This document shows positions 1 through 7,686 of a stretch of DNA of 64,000 nt, in pieces. The stretch is taken from the NCBI GenBank assembly GCA_016125425.1, contig WGLT01000012.1:205003-269002 (forward strand), given 5' to 3'. The translations under genes were made by a program, and so were the position numbers. Source of the stretch: Alphaproteobacteria bacterium (GTDB taxonomy: Bacteria; Pseudomonadota; Alphaproteobacteria; Caulobacterales; Parvularculaceae). Under the pieces are notes generated by a model. It ran no database searches. It was given only the letters and a program-made list of their open reading frames with translations, and had not been told where the DNA came from. Each line of letters opens with the position of its first letter. The first letter of the stretch is position 1.

Positions 1-2007
1 GCGCTCGTTTTCCTGCTCGTCTTCTTCCTGCTTTTGAGGACGCGCATTATGGGCGGCGGCGAGTCCCGCCCCACGGCGCAGGAGCGCGCGGCGCGAGCGG
101 ATCGGCGCGCCGCCAAGGCGGAAAAGAAGAAAAAGCCTGGCAAAGCCGGAAGGCAGGGCAAGGCCGCGCCGCCAGCGGACTTTTTCCAGCCGGCGGGCGC
201 CGGCGCTGAAATTACGTTTGACGACGAAATGGCGGCGGGCGTGGCCGCGCCGCAAGCCGAACGCCGGGAAGACCATCCCGCGGACGTAAAACGCGAAGCC
301 GGGGAGGCCGAAATTCTGCTTGATCGCGGCGCGGCGGCGGAGACATCCGACGTTCCCGGCGCGCAAGCCCGGGAAGAGGCCGCAGCGCCGACGGCGCAAA
401 GACCCGGGCCTTTTGCGGGTCTTTTCGCGCACAAGCGCCGCGACGAGGACGCGGTCCCGGACGGGGCGCGCGAAGAGGCGCCCGCCGGCGCGGCGGCGCC
501 GCTTGCGCTCCGGGCTCATCCGCTCGCAACCGAACGCCGGAGCGCGCATGTCGAGGAGGACGAGCGCGCGCCGGGCGAAGAAATCGAAAGTGTTCAGGCC
601 GGACCGGACGATAAACTCGCCCGAAAGCAAGCCGAACGCGCGCGCCTCGAGGCCGAAGAGGCGCGCCGGCGCGCGGAAGCGGCGGCGCGCGCCGCCGAAA
701 GGGAGCTCGAATTCGAACGGCGCAAGCTCGCCGCCGCGCAGGAAAGGCGCGAAGCTGAGTTCGTCGACCGCGAGCGCGCGCTCGCCGAGCGCGTCGCCGC
801 GGTGCAAGCGGAAGCGGGCGCCTTGCGGGGCGAGATCGCGCGCGAATTCGAAGACCGTTTCTCCGCGCTCGCCGATCATGTCGAGGCGCGGCTCGCCGCC
901 GCGCAGGGCGAGAGCGGAGAAGCGGCGCGCCTGATCGAAGCGCTTGCGCAACGCATGGAGCAAGGGTTCGCCGAGCTCGCCGGACGGCTCGAAACGCAGC
1001 AGCGCGCCGCGCCTCTTCCCGGCGCCCCGGGCGAGGGACTCGCGCATGAGGGACTTGCGCAACAGATCGCGCGCGAGCGCGACGAAATCGCGGCCGCAAT
1101 CCGGCGACTCTCTGACAAGATCGATCTCATGTCCGGCGCGCCCGCGGATTTGAAATCGTTCCGAGACGAGCTGCGCAGTCTCAAGCGCGCGCTTTCCGAA
1201 CGGGCCTCCGGGCCGACGGCGCCGGCCATCCAGCTGTCCGATCTCGTTCGCAACGTCTTGCCGCCGAACGCCTTCGAATTGCGCGCTCTGCTCGCGAACA
1301 ACCGTCGGGCGGACTGTCTCGTGAAGCTGCAAAATCCGCCGGGGCCCATCGCGATCGACGCGCGCTTTCCGGCCGAGGCGTTCGACCGCCTGCATCAGGC
1401 CGACGAGTCCGAGACGGCGCGCGCGGAGAACGAGTTCCGCCGCACGGCCCTGCGTCATATCGTCGATATCGCCGAACGGCTGATCGTTCCCGGCGAGACC
1501 GCCGAGTCCGCATTGATGTTCCTGCCGTCCGAAAGCATGTATGCGGAGTTTCATGCGCGCTTTCCCGACATCGTGCAGGACAGTTACAGGGCGCGCGTCT
1601 GGATCGTCTCTCCGACGACATTGATGGCGACCTTGCATACGATCCGCGCCGTGCTGCGCGACGCGCAATCGCGCGAGAGCGCCGATCTTATTCACAGCGA
1701 AGCCCAGCACGTTCTCGCCGAGGTCGATGCGCTGCGCCGGCGCGTCATCGCGCTGGAGGAGGATTTCGACAAGGCGCGGCACGACGTGCGCGATCTCGTC
1801 TCCTCGACGGACCAGGTTTATCGGCGGGCGGAGACGATTTCGAATACGCGCCGCCAGCTCGCCGAGGGCGTCTATGACCGCGGCGCGCGCAAGATTCCGC
1901 CAACGGACAAAGCTCAGGAAGAACCGTCGGCGGCGGCGCCCGACGAGGACGACGGCGGTCCGGACCTTTATGAAGACGACCGCCGGCCTGAACATCCGCT
2001 GAGTTAG
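1..2007 (+). CDS. rmuC: RmuC family protein, 5' end outside window
   Basis: RmuC proteins are membrane-anchored, nuclease-like proteins that limit recombination at inverted repeats. The frame is open from base 1 and its first codons encode a hydrophobic helix (ALVFLLVFFLLL) before a basic stretch, so the TTG start in the ORF track is probably internal and the gene begins upstream. After the anchor come about 180 low-complexity Ala/Arg/Glu-rich residues, then a long coiled coil (roughly residues 200-290 of the track protein) and the C-terminal RmuC domain (about 400-600) with VKLQNPPGPIAIDARFP and LPSESMYAEF. The family usually has IDAK where this has IDAR. The N-terminal low-complexity part is longer than usual. 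Assignment to the family is firm; enzymatic activity is not shown. Confidence 0.85.
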   Translation, partial: ALVFLLVFFLLLRTRIMGGGESRPTAQERAARADRRAAKAEKKKKPGKAGRQGKAAPPADFFQPAGAGAEITFDDEMAAGVAAPQAERREDHPADVKREAGEAEILLDRGAAAETSDVPGAQAREEAAAPTAQRPGPFAGLFAHKRRDEDAVPDGAREEAPAGAAAPLALRAHPLATERRSAHVEEDERAPGEEIESVQAGPDDKLARKQAERARLEAEEARRRAEAAARAAERELEFERRKLAAAQERREAEFVDRERALAERVAAVQAEAGALRGEIAREFEDRFSALADHVEARLAAAQGESGEAARLIEALAQRMEQGFAELAGRLETQQRAAPLPGAPGEGLAHEGLAQQIARERDEIAAAIRRLSDKIDLMSGAPADLKSFRDELRSLKRALSERASGPTAPAIQLSDLVRNVLPPNAFELRALLANNRRADCLVKLQNPPGPIAIDARFPAEAFDRLHQADESETARAENEFRRTALRHIVDIAERLIVPGETAESALMFLPSESMYAEFHARFPDIVQDSYRARVWIVSPTTLMATLHTIRAVLRDAQSRESADLIHSEAQHVLAEVDALRRRVIALEEDFDKARHDVRDLVSSTDQVYRRAETISNTRRQLAEGVYDRGARKIPPTDKAQEEPSAAAPDEDDGGPDLYEDDRRPEHPLS

Positions 2008-2028
2008 GGCCGGCTGCGCCGGGCGCAA

Positions 2029-2132
2029 ATTGCGCAATCTGAAAAGCGCCGAATCCGATCGACCCGCCATTTTCTTGAGGTTGCGCCCGATATTGCGCAA
2101 TTCGCGTTTTTCGGAATTGCGCGATTGCGCAG
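2029..2132. repeat. Cluster of TTGCGCAA palindromes
   Basis: Two exact copies of the 10-bp palindrome ATTGCGCAAT (2029-2038 and 2092-2101) lie 63 bp apart, followed by a degenerate pair AATTGCGCGATTGCGCAG (2115-2132). Spacings are close to whole helical turns. They begin about 20 bp after the rmuC stop. Function is unknown; they could be protein-binding sites or transcript stem elements. Confidence 0.5.
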
Positions 2133-2290
2133 CCTTGAGGAGAGCGCGGCCGCCCGCGTTCGCCCGGAAAGCGTCTCGAGCAGGGCGCGCCGCGCGGTCG
2201 AGGAGCGGGCGCGGCGCCAGATCGCGATTATGGGCGCAATGCGTATTCATGGGCGCATATTACGACGCCCGAAAAGCCGGTTGATAAAGT

Positions 2291-2308
2291 GTTCGATATC
2301 TATCGAAC
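2291..2308. promoter_or_regulatory. 18-bp palindrome GTTCGATA-N2-TATCGAAC
   Basis: A perfect inverted repeat with 8-bp arms and a 2-bp centre (TC). The same arms occur at 25061-25080 with centre AC, upstream of the DUF2793 gene. The form suits binding by a dimeric repressor. No start codon with a good ribosome site lies just downstream on either strand, so the target gene here is unclear. Confidence 0.5.
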
Positions 2309-2309
2309 G

Positions 2310-2330
2310 TTCCGGCTTAACCAGCCGGAA
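2310..2330. other. Stem-loop next to the palindrome
   Basis: TTCCGGCT-TAACC-AGCCGGAA gives an 8-bp stem with a 5-nt loop, about 70 bases past the stop of the minus-strand hydrolase. There is no U-run on either side, so it is at best a weak terminator or an RNA 3'-end stabiliser. Confidence 0.35.
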
Positions 2331-2398
2331 TCGCTACATATTCCGCGCACAACCCATTGGCGAAACGGCGGTCGCCCGGGCGCGGCCGAAGCGGCTGT

Positions 2399-3346
2399 TC
2401 AGACGAGAAACCGGCCGGTGAAATCGTCGAACGCTTTCCAGAATTCGTTGCGGATGACGTCGCGTTCCATCAGGATCTCGTGAAGCGAGTCCTTGAGCAC
2501 AAGGTGTTTGATCAACGGGCTTTGCGCGGCGATGAAAGCGTGATCGCTCGCGTCGATCAGCGCCTCCTTTCCGGCCGAGACGATGAGGATGGGCGTCTTC
2601 AGACGGTCGAAGCGATGCGGCCGGCGAAGGTCCGCGCTCGCTTCGCAGGCCGCCTTGAGCCAGCCGAATGTCGGCTCGCGAATGAGCGCGTCGGGCGCGG
2701 CCTGCTGAAGCGCGAGAAATCGGGCGTAACGCGCCGGGTCGCTCGTCAGCACATTCCCTTCGAATTTCAGCGAATGCTCCTTGACTCCGAGAACGCGCCG
2801 GCCGCGCGCGCCGAGCGCGCTCGCAACGCTTGACACGGTCCAGGCGTAGGCCCGCATCGCGGGGCTTGCGAAAAGCCGCGTCATCGGCGCCGAAAGGACG
2901 GCCGCGGAATAGGCGTCGTAGCCGTCAGCGAGCAGTTCGAGCGCCGGCAGGCCGCCCATGGAGTGGGTGAGAAGAAATAGGGGACCGGAAAAGCGTTTTC
3001 TCGCGACGTCCTCGGTGAAGCGCAAAAGATCGTTTTTGAAGGTCGCGAAGCTGTCGATATGGCCCTTCATCGGATCGGCGAGAAGGCGCTCCGAGCGGCC
3101 CTGGCCGCGCCAGTCCATCGTCGCGACCGAAAGGCCGCGCGCCTGAAGATCGCGCACGACCTCGAAATATTTCTCCATGAATTCGACTCGTCCCGCCATC
3201 AGCACGACGCCGCCGCGAGGCTTTTCGGCGAGGAAAGTCGCCGCCCTCAGGCGCCCGCCCGCGCCCTTGAAATCGAATAATTCGGCGCGTTCCGGGACCG
3301 GGTTCGTCGGAATACGGATGAAATCAGCCACGGCGCGGGCCTTCAA
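2399..3346 (-). CDS. Alpha/beta hydrolase, PldB-like lysophospholipase
   Basis: A 315-residue serine hydrolase of the lysophospholipase L2/monoacylglycerol lipase type. It shows the N-terminal strand GGVVLMAGRVEFMEKYFEV, the oxyanion region MDWRGQGRSERL and the nucleophile elbow THSMGG (Ser near residue 140). A likely catalytic acid sits in SAGKEALIDASDH and the catalytic His in DSLHEILMERD. No signal peptide is seen, so it is probably cytoplasmic or membrane-associated. Its start overlaps the end of the upstream SCP2-like gene by 23 bases, which suggests translational coupling and a shared lipid-related role. The true substrate cannot be read from sequence. Confidence 0.8.
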   Translation of the reverse strand: MKARAVADFIRIPTNPVPERAELFDFKGAGGRLRAATFLAEKPRGGVVLMAGRVEFMEKYFEVVRDLQARGLSVATMDWRGQGRSERLLADPMKGHIDSFATFKNDLLRFTEDVARKRFSGPLFLLTHSMGGLPALELLADGYDAYSAAVLSAPMTRLFASPAMRAYAWTVSSVASALGARGRRVLGVKEHSLKFEGNVLTSDPARYARFLALQQAAPDALIREPTFGWLKAACEASADLRRPHRFDRLKTPILIVSAGKEALIDASDHAFIAAQSPLIKHLVLKDSLHEILMERDVIRNEFWKAFDDFTGRFLV

Positions 3347-3650
3347 GCTGCAAGCGCGCCATCACGCTCATGTCGCCGCCGATGGCGAGGCGTCCTGAAA
3401 GATAGGCGCTGCCGAGCAGGCGTTCGCCTTCAAAAATCCGCAGCAGGGTCTCGCGCGAGCCGCGCCACAGGCACTGGCCGGCGCCGTTCGCATCGAGATC
3501 GGGCGGCGCCTTGCGCAGAATGACGGGCGGCGTTCGGCGTCCGTCGATCCACAAAGCGGGCGCGTCATCGGGTTCGACGCGGATCACGCCGTCGAATCCG
3601 CTCGCAAAGGCGCGCCGCGCCGCTGCAATGATGTCGGCCTCTCCGGTCAA
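3324..3650 (-). CDS. SCP2 sterol-binding-domain-like protein
   Basis: A 108-residue soluble protein whose end (AYLSGRLAIGGDMSVMARLQ) matches the GKLKVxGDxxxAxKL signature of SCP2/lipid-transfer domains. Members bind acyl chains or other hydrophobic ligands in a small alpha/beta pocket. It starts at ATG 3650, ten bases after the stop of the methyltransferase-like gene, and overlaps the PldB-like hydrolase start, so the three form a compact minus-strand operon. The ligand is unknown. Confidence 0.65.
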   Translation of the reverse strand: MTGEADIIAAARRAFASGFDGVIRVEPDDAPALWIDGRRTPPVILRKAPPDLDANGAGQCLWRGSRETLLRIFEGERLLGSAYLSGRLAIGGDMSVMARLQLEGPRRG

Positions 3651-3660
3651 GGGCGGCGTC

Positions 3661-4548
3661 CTATTCGCCGCCCGCGCGCGCGGCGCCGGCCGGTTTGACG
3701 AATTTCAGCGTCATGCGGTCGCTCTCTCCGATCGCGTCATATTTGGCGCGGTCGAAATCCGGATCAACCTGTCCTCCAACGGCGGAGGACCGGCGCGTCG
3801 GGGGCAAGGTCCACACGCCGAAAGGATGGTCCTTCGTATCGGCGGGATTGGCGTTGATTTCGGACGCAGCGACGAATTCGAAGCCGGCGGCCTCTGCAAG
3901 CGCTTTCACGGTCGATGTTTTCACATAGCCGGAAGAGCCCTCGAATCCGGCGGGCGCGTCTTCATCGGCGCGATGTTCGACGACGCCGAGAACGCCGCCA
4001 GGCTTCAACGCCCTGTAGAAAGCCTTGAAGTTGTCGCCAGCCGTTCCCGCATTGAGCCAGTTGTGAACATTGCGGAATGTCAGCACCATGTCAGCCGATC
4101 CCGGCGGAGCGATGTCGCGGCCCGCGCCGAGAACCGTGAAACGGACGTCGCCGTAAACAGCGGGATCGGCGGTCAGCTTGGCGCGCAGCGCATCGACGGA
4201 TTTCCGGCTTGCTTCGCTGGCCTCCGGATCGAGACCGGCGGCGTAATAATGTCCCCGCCCGGCCGCGAGGAAGGGCGCGATAATGTCTGAATACCAGCCG
4301 CCGCCGGGCCACACCTCGACAATCGTCATCGACGGTTCGGCGCCGAAGAACAGCAGCGTTTCTTTCGGGTGGCGATATTGGTCGCGGGCCTTCTCGGCGT
4401 CGGCGCGCTGGTCGCCCGCGATCACCGCGTCGAGGACGGCCGAAGCGCTCTCGGGCTGCGGGTCTGCGGCTTTGGTCTCAGGCTTCCCGCCGCAGGCGGC
4501 GAGGGCGAAGGCGGCGAGGAGCGCGGCTTTTCCAAGCGAAAATCTCAT
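3661..4548 (-). CDS. Exported methyltransferase-like lipoprotein
   Basis: 295 residues. The N-terminus is a lipoprotein signal (hydrophobic AALLAAFALAAC, lipobox Cys near residue 19) followed by a linker. The rest resembles class I SAM-dependent methyltransferases: TIVEVWPGGGWYSDIIAPFL looks like motif I, and DMVLTFRNVHNWL and LKPGGVLGVVEHRAD look like later motifs. This family of signal-bearing 'predicted methyltransferases' recurs in proteobacteria without a settled function, because SAM is not expected outside the cytoplasm. It is the first gene of the minus-strand run with SCP2 and PldB-like genes, and is divergent from hsp20. Confidence 0.75.
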   Translation of the reverse strand: MRFSLGKAALLAAFALAACGGKPETKAADPQPESASAVLDAVIAGDQRADAEKARDQYRHPKETLLFFGAEPSMTIVEVWPGGGWYSDIIAPFLAAGRGHYYAAGLDPEASEASRKSVDALRAKLTADPAVYGDVRFTVLGAGRDIAPPGSADMVLTFRNVHNWLNAGTAGDNFKAFYRALKPGGVLGVVEHRADEDAPAGFEGSSGYVKTSTVKALAEAAGFEFVAASEINANPADTKDHPFGVWTLPPTRRSSAVGGQVDPDFDRAKYDAIGESDRMTLKFVKPAGAARAGGE

Positions 4549-4642
4549 CGGCGTTTCCCCATTTTTGAGCGTTCTGTCCTCCTAGCACGCCTCGCCCCTG
4601 AGGCCACGCCGCGGCGCAGGACAAATCCCGACCTCTCCCGAT

Positions 4643-4670
4643 CTTGAAAGGCGAAAGGGGCTGCTTATCT
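4643..4670 (+). promoter_or_regulatory. Sigma32 (RpoH)-type promoter of hsp20
   Basis: CTTGAA (4643-4648) and CTTATCT (4664-4670) are 15 bp apart, that is CTTG-N17-CTTATCT. This matches the alphaproteobacterial heat-shock consensus (CTTG, 17-18 bp, CYTATNT). Transcription would start near 4677 and leave an untranslated leader of about 90 bases before the Hsp20 start. Confidence 0.7.
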
Positions 4671-4676
4671 CAGTTC

Positions 4677-4768
4677 CGTCGGAGGCCTTCGGCTCCGGCG
4701 CTTTCGCGGCCCGCCGGCCCTTGGCGGCGGTTTCGCACGAACCCTTGCTTCTTGAAGGAGGTTTGCCA
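4677..4768 (+). promoter_or_regulatory. ROSE-like RNA thermometer in hsp20 leader
   Basis: The last hairpin of the leader has the ROSE pattern. CUUGCUU (4744-4750) pairs across a CUUG loop (4751-4754) with AAGGAGG (4755-4761), the Shine-Dalgarno sequence. The pairs are U-A, U-A, C-G, a G-G mismatch opposite the SD, U-A, U-G and C-G. The UUGCU motif facing AGGA and the central G-G pair are the hallmarks of ROSE elements. An upstream bulged hairpin around GGAGGCCTTCGGCTCC (about 4680-4695) fits the usual multi-stem leader. Such elements melt at heat-shock temperature to expose the SD. Confidence 0.72.
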
Positions 4769-5230
4769 ATGCGCAGTTTCGATCTCACCCCGCTTTATCG
4801 CAATTCCGTCGGCTTCGACCGGCTGTTCGACCTTCTCGACAGCGCCGGCAAGCTTGACGCCGGCGGCGGTTATCCGCCCTACAATATCGAGCGCCTCGAC
4901 GAAGACAATTACCGCATCACCCTGGCGGTCGCAGGTTTCAGCGAAGACGAGCTCGACATCGAAGTGCAGGAAGACACGCTCACCGTCACCGGCAAGCGCG
5001 CCGAAACGGACGAGCAGAAGACCTATCTTTATCAGGGCATTGCAGGCCGCTCATTCGAGCGCCGCTTCCGCCTCGCCGACCATGTGCGCGTCGAAGGCGC
5101 CTCGCTCGTCAACGGACTGCTTAACATCGAGCTGAAGCGCGAAATCCCGGAGGCTAAAAAGCCCCGCAAGATCGCGATCGGCGGCGAACAGGACAAAGTT
5201 CAGGTTCTGAAGAGTCAGAACGCCGCCTGA
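4769..5230 (+). CDS. Small heat-shock protein Hsp20
   Basis: An ATP-independent holdase chaperone of 153 residues, typical of IbpA/HspA-class proteins. The alpha-crystallin domain spans about residues 35-130, with strands such as YRITLAVAGFSEDELDIEV and the closing LLNIELKREIPE. The start at ATG 4769 is chosen over the track's 4721 because the SD GGAGG lies just upstream and MRSFDLTPLYRNSVGFDRL is the standard family N-terminus. Expression is probably set by the sigma32-like promoter and ROSE-like leader, and transcription ends at the terminator at 5260-5297. Confidence 0.93.
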   Translation: MRSFDLTPLYRNSVGFDRLFDLLDSAGKLDAGGGYPPYNIERLDEDNYRITLAVAGFSEDELDIEVQEDTLTVTGKRAETDEQKTYLYQGIAGRSFERRFRLADHVRVEGASLVNGLLNIELKREIPEAKKPRKIAIGGEQDKVQVLKSQNAA

Positions 5231-5259
5231 CGTTCGGACAGACTACGCGTAGCCCGAGG

Positions 5260-5297
5260 CGCGCCCGCCATCCCCTCCCGGCGGGCGCGTTCTTTTT
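5260..5297 (+). terminator. Intrinsic terminator after hsp20
   Basis: A perfect 10-bp stem, CGCGCCCGCC (5260-5269) with GGCGGGCGCG (5280-5289), has a 10-nt loop and is followed by TTCTTTTT. It lies 30 bases past the hsp20 stop and just before the 3' end of the convergent esterase gene. Confidence 0.88.
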
Positions 5298-5303
5298 CTG
5301 CGG

Positions 5304-6239
5304 TCAGCCCAGCGCAAGGCGCACGGCCTTTCCGGCGCGTTCAATCGCGCCCGCCGCGGCGGAGGAGAAAGCGGTGAAATTGAAGAAGCCGTGGATCTGG
5401 TCCGGGTAATTCACATGTTCGACCGCAACGCCCGCCGATCTCAGTTTTTCGGCGTAGGCGCGGCCCTCGTCGCGCAAGGGGTCGAAGCCGGCCGTCACCA
5501 CATAGGCGGGCGCGAGCCCTTCGGGCGGGTCGTGACGCAGCGGCGAGACGCGCTCTGAGGAAAAGTCGCCGCCATCCGGCATATAGAGTTCGTAGAACCA
5601 CTCCATCATATCTCGGGTCAGGAAATAGCCTTCCGCGAAGTTCCGGCGCGAAGCGGTTTCCTCGCCCATCTGCACGACGGGATAGATGAGAAGCTGAAAA
5701 CTGATTTGCGGGCCGGGCGCGCGCGCAAACTGCCGGGCGGCGAGCGTTGCGAGACAGGCGCCTGCGGAATCGCCGCCGACGGCGAGACGCGCCGGATCGG
5801 CGCCGAAGTCGCTCGCCCGCTCCGCGATGTCGGCGACCGCTGCGACGGCGTCTTCGATCGCCGCGGGAAACGGGGCTTCCGGCGCCAGTCGATAATCGAC
5901 GGAGATGACGCGCATCTCGCCCGCGGCGGCGAGCCGCCGGCAAACGGAGTCATGGGATTCGAGATCGCCGAAAACAAATCCGCCGCCGTGAAAATAGGCG
6001 AGCGTCGGCCGAGCGTCCCCATCCTCGACGTCGTAAATCCGCGCCTTGAGCGGATGTTCGGCGCCCGCAACCTCAAAATCGCGGACGACGTCAAGCTCAG
6101 GGGACGGCAAGATCAGCATGTCGCGGCCGATGGCGCGGCGCTCGCGAAATTCCGCAATGCTCTGCTCGCGGAAGGGCGGCTGTTCGATGCTCGCCATGAG
6201 GTCGAGAAGCTGGCGGATTTTCGGGTCGAGATCTGTCAT
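5304..6239 (-). CDS. HSL-family alpha/beta hydrolase (acetyl esterase type)
   Basis: 311 residues with all marks of the hormone-sensitive-lipase family. The oxyanion motif is HGGGFVFGDLESHDS (around residue 85), the nucleophile is in GGDSAGACLA (Ser around 155), the acid is in GFDPLRDEG (around 250) and the His is in DQIHGFFNF (around 285). No signal peptide is present, so it is cytoplasmic. Such enzymes hydrolyse short-chain acyl esters; the natural substrate is unknown. It lies alone between hsp20 (convergent) and lysA. Confidence 0.88.
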   Translation of the reverse strand: MTDLDPKIRQLLDLMASIEQPPFREQSIAEFRERRAIGRDMLILPSPELDVVRDFEVAGAEHPLKARIYDVEDGDARPTLAYFHGGGFVFGDLESHDSVCRRLAAAGEMRVISVDYRLAPEAPFPAAIEDAVAAVADIAERASDFGADPARLAVGGDSAGACLATLAARQFARAPGPQISFQLLIYPVVQMGEETASRRNFAEGYFLTRDMMEWFYELYMPDGGDFSSERVSPLRHDPPEGLAPAYVVTAGFDPLRDEGRAYAEKLRSAGVAVEHVNYPDQIHGFFNFTAFSSAAAGAIERAGKAVRLALG

Positions 6240-6287
6240 GGCCGGAATTTCCCCGCTCGGCCGATCCCTGGCAAGCGCGATGCGCAG

Positions 6288-7556
6288 TCAGACGACGAGC
6301 CAGTCGGGCGTTTCTTCGCCGGCGACCATTTCCTCGAATGTCGGACGCCGGCGGATAATCGCCCAGCGCGCGCCGTTGACCAGGACTTCCGGAATGAGCG
6401 GGCGCGAATTGTATTGCGAGGCTTGCGAGGCGCCGTAGGCGCCGGCGGTCATGAACGCGCCGAGTTCGCCCGCGCGCATGACTGGCGTCCGGCGCGCTTT
6501 TGCGAAAACGTCGCTCGACTCGCAGACCGGCCCGACAATGTCATAGACGGCCTCCGGCGCGGCCGGATCCGGTTCGACGACGGGAATGAATTTGTGGAAG
6601 GAGTCATAGAGCGCCGGCCGGATGAGATCGTTCATGCCGGCGTCGACGATAAGGAAGCGCCGGTCTTCGCCCGGCTTGTCGTAGAGAACGCGCGTGACGA
6701 GCACGCCCGCATTGCCGGCGATCATGCGGCCCGGTTCGAAAATCAGCCGGACGCCGAGCGGTGCGGCGATGCGCCGGATCAGCGCAGCGTACTCGTCCGG
6801 ATGCGGCGCCTCGGCGCCGTCGCCATAGGAAATGCCGAGCCCGCCGCCGAGATCGAGCCGCTCGATCGCATGGCCTTCGGCGCGAAGCGCGGCGATCAGA
6901 TCGGCGACGCGCGTGAATGCGGCCTCGAAGGGCGCGAGTTCGGAGATCTGCGAGCCGATGTGAACGTCGACGCCCCGCACGTCGATCCCCGGCAAGGCTG
7001 CGGCCCGCGCATAAAGCTCTCGCGCGCGGCCCCAGGCGACGCCGAACTTGTCGGCGGCCTTGCCGGTCGAGATCTTGTCGTGTCCGCCGGCTCTGACATC
7101 CGGGTTGATGCGAAAGGCGATCGCGGCGCGCGCGCCTTTCGAAACCGCGACTTCGTTCAGCGCCTCGAGTTCGGGCGCCGATTCGACATTGAACTGATAG
7201 ATGCCCTCGGCGAGGGCGAGCGCCATCTCCTCGCGGGTTTTGCCGACGCCGGAAAATACGATCATGTCAGGGCCGACGCCCGCGGCGCGCGCGCGTTTCA
7301 ATTCGCCGCCCGAAACGACGTCGGCGCCGGCGCCTTCGCTGGCGAGAATGCGGATGACGGCGAGATTGGGATTGGCCTTCACTGAAAAGGCGACCAACGC
7401 GTCGAGTCCGGCGAAAGCCTGTTTGAACACTCTTACGTGGCGGCGAAGCGTCGCCTCCGAGTAGCAATAAAAGGGCGAGCCGACCGCTTTGGCGATCGCT
7501 TCAAGGCTCGCATCCTCCGCATGAAGAACGCCGCCGCGATAGGCGAAATGATGCAA
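6288..7556 (-). CDS. lysA: Diaminopimelate decarboxylase
   Basis: A PLP enzyme making L-lysine from meso-diaminopimelate, the last step of lysine synthesis. At 422 residues it has family length. The PLP lysine is in VAFSVKANPNLAV (near residue 58), the glycine-rich phosphate loop is in LDLGGGLGISYGDG, substrate-binding EPGRMIAGNAG follows, and the dimer-interface catalytic Cys is in GPVCESSDVF with YGASQASQYNSRPL near the end. It is the last gene of argH-lptM-lysA, starting 8 bases after the lptM stop. Confidence 0.96.
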   Translation of the reverse strand: MHHFAYRGGVLHAEDASLEAIAKAVGSPFYCYSEATLRRHVRVFKQAFAGLDALVAFSVKANPNLAVIRILASEGAGADVVSGGELKRARAAGVGPDMIVFSGVGKTREEMALALAEGIYQFNVESAPELEALNEVAVSKGARAAIAFRINPDVRAGGHDKISTGKAADKFGVAWGRARELYARAAALPGIDVRGVDVHIGSQISELAPFEAAFTRVADLIAALRAEGHAIERLDLGGGLGISYGDGAEAPHPDEYAALIRRIAAPLGVRLIFEPGRMIAGNAGVLVTRVLYDKPGEDRRFLIVDAGMNDLIRPALYDSFHKFIPVVEPDPAAPEAVYDIVGPVCESSDVFAKARRTPVMRAGELGAFMTAGAYGASQASQYNSRPLIPEVLVNGARWAIIRRRPTFEEMVAGEETPDWLVV

Positions 7557-7564
7557 GGGACGGC

Positions 7565-7675
7565 CTATCCGATGTCAGCGACGGGCGCTGCGCTTTGCGG
7601 CGGGCGCAACGGCGCCTTCTTGCCGCACGCCGACAGGAAGAGGAGCGCGGCTATTGCGATCATTGCGTGTTTCAT
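7565..7675 (-). CDS. lptM: LptM-like small lipoprotein (not in ORF track)
   Basis: A 36-residue ORF too short for the track. It has a lipoprotein signal (MKHAMIAIAALLFLSAC), lipobox LSAC with the lipid-bearing Cys at residue 17, then GKKAPLRPP. This is the CGxKGPL-type motif of LptM (YifL/LppL), which helps maturation of the LPS translocon LptD. It fills the gap between argH (stop 11 bases upstream) and lysA (start 8 bases downstream), the position this gene takes in many proteobacteria. Context and motif together make it a real gene. Confidence 0.85.
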   Translation of the reverse strand: MKHAMIAIAALLFLSACGKKAPLRPPQSAAPVADIG

Positions 7676-7686
7676 CATTCAGCCTC

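Larger units (their letters stand above)
2008..2398. other. 391-bp gene-free region with palindromes
   Basis: No convincing gene lies between rmuC and the hydrolase. ORFs in the track here (2030-2284, 2125-2421, 2289-2483) are Arg-rich, resemble nothing known and lack good ribosome sites. The left half holds repeated TTGCGCAA-type palindromes. The right half holds an 18-bp dyad and a separate 8-bp-stem hairpin, listed below. The region probably carries regulatory DNA, but no adjacent gene start points at it: the rmuC 3' end and the hydrolase 3' end both face it. Confidence 0.6.

Noticed and set aside
2291-2310. GTTC/GAAC arms as a LexA (SOS) box
   Set aside because: The alphaproteobacterial LexA site is a direct GTTC-N7-GTTC repeat; this is an inverted repeat with a different centre.
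2125-2483. Short plus-strand ORFs in the gap after rmuC, and an open minus frame starting near 2250
   Set aside because: Arg-rich, no ribosome site, no similarity; the minus frame simply continues antisense through rmuC.
5706-7385. 559-residue plus-strand ORF
   Set aside because: Antisense shadow of the esterase and lysA; composition is Arg/Asp-rich and no motif is seen.
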